Source: Nephromyces sp. MM_2019 | Taxonomy: Eukaryota > Apicomplexa > Aconoidasida > Nephromycida | Assembly: GCA_015657535.1 (NCBI GenBank) | Contig: JADHZB010000394.1 | Location: 62,001 to 126,000, forward strand | Direction: 5' to 3' | Length of the DNA stretch: 64,000 nt | Shown: positions 63,364-64,000 of the stretch, piece after piece | Layout: each line of letters starts with the position of its first letter | How positions within the stretch are numbered: position 1 is the stretch's first letter | Notes under the pieces: model-generated | Databases searched by the model: none | Told to the model about the DNA's origin: nothing | What the model saw: only the letters and a program-made list of their open reading frames with translations | Translations under genes and position numbers: made by a program

Positions 63364-63925
63364 GGATAATAGTATTTTATGGATTATAAGATTAAAAGAC
63401 AGAGTGGGTTTTAGTGCGAATGTCTCTTTCAATTTGAATTACTAATAAATGATCTTATGATAAGAATCCCATTGTTGAGATATACACTTAGGTGGTTAAT
63501 TTTATAATTTTTTAAAATGATGTTGTATACAATTTGTATTTGGAAAAGTGTAATGTGAAACTGAATCAAAAGATTTTTTGTCATCTACACTATTAATCCA
63601 AAATGACTTTTTTTCTAGTATTCCAAATGGTGATTTACATTTCAGGAATAAGGGTATAGTCAAAGTATGATCGAAAGAAGTTGTCCTTATAATTTGTGAT
63701 AAAAAATTTATATCGATTATATTAATATCAATTAATTAATGTCTAAAATACTGTGATTTAAATGGGCTATCAGGGAAGAAAATTATCTGTGAAAGAAAGG
63801 TAATTGTAGAAGATGTGTTTGTTTTGTATATTTTAGACTATTGTAGTATCACAGCAAAAATTGCGTGTAGTGATGACTTCGAATAGGTATCATGTCAAAT
63901 TCTGATATTTCTTTTGAAATCGTTT
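63364..63925. other. Intergenic, no gene seen
   Basis: AT-rich spacer between two minus-strand genes. Nothing could be supported. Confidence 0.35.
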
Positions 63926-64000
63926 TCAATCTTCACTGTTGAGTTTAGACATTTCCCAAGTTTCCTCAAGTTGTTCCCATTCATTTTCTAATCTTTTTCT
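63926..64000 (-). CDS. 3' end of a minus-strand gene running off the window
   Basis: The last 75 bases read, on minus, RKRLENEWEQLEETWEMS and then KLNSED before TGA at 63926. The charged, Trp-containing helical sequence is typical of a C-terminal coiled coil. The rest of the gene is outside the window, so it cannot be identified. Confidence 0.4.
   Translation of the reverse strand, partial: RKRLENEWEQLEETWEMSKLNSED

Overview
The window looks like nuclear DNA of an AT-rich, intron-rich unicellular eukaryote, most likely an apicomplexan alveolate. The evidence is roughly 70-75% A+T by eye, GT-AG introns in nearly every gene (mostly about 50-300 nt), eukaryotic housekeeping proteins (26S proteasome ATPase, eIF3m, KRR1, pinin, TXNDC9), a divergent type II pantothenate kinase, and a VHS-GAT-alpha-ear adaptor resembling proteins of the Plasmodium Kelch13 endocytic compartment. 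The genus cannot be fixed. No tRNA, rRNA, CRISPR array or transposon was found. Exon boundaries were read by eye from splice sites, phase and family similarity; most should be right to within a few bases, but none has been computed.

Layout. 1-8.5 kb: NIPA-like transporter (-), pinin (-), eIF3m (-), with small candidate genes on + between them. 9.7-15.1 kb: KRR1 (-), a GC-raised block that may be an RNA gene or tiny genes, a basic 163-residue protein (+), a small lysine-rich nucleolar-type protein (-). 15.3-23.2 kb: tiny candidates, then a 22-exon VHS-GAT-hinge-appendage adaptor (-). 25.4-29 kb: HIR-type SPFH protein (-) and small candidates. 30-40.5 kb: GST kappa (+), unrecognised genes, 15-exon pantothenate kinase (+), TXNDC9 (-). 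41.7-46.7 kb: a decayed kinesin-3 pseudogene (+) and a Pho80/U-type cyclin (-). 49.3-55.1 kb: a tiny + gene, a secretory glycine-zipper membrane protein (-), an unrecognised ten-exon protein (-). 55.5-64 kb: two long inverted repeats, a small acylation-signal candidate, proteasome RPT1 (-), a small candidate gene and the 3' end of another gene.

The genes are not an operon or pathway cluster. Themes are translation and ribosome biogenesis (eIF3m, KRR1, the lysine-rich protein), splicing (pinin), protein folding and turnover (TXNDC9, RPT1), membrane traffic (the adaptor), CoA synthesis and cell cycle. The most notable items are the adaptor, which combines GGA-like VHS and GAT domains with a two-lobed AP-2 alpha-type ear, and the kinesin-3 gene, which keeps its introns but carries many one-base deletions and two nonsense codons. 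Much of the apparently empty DNA holds short ATG-initiated exon sets joined by very short putative introns; these are given with low confidence because short reading frames can look plausible by chance.
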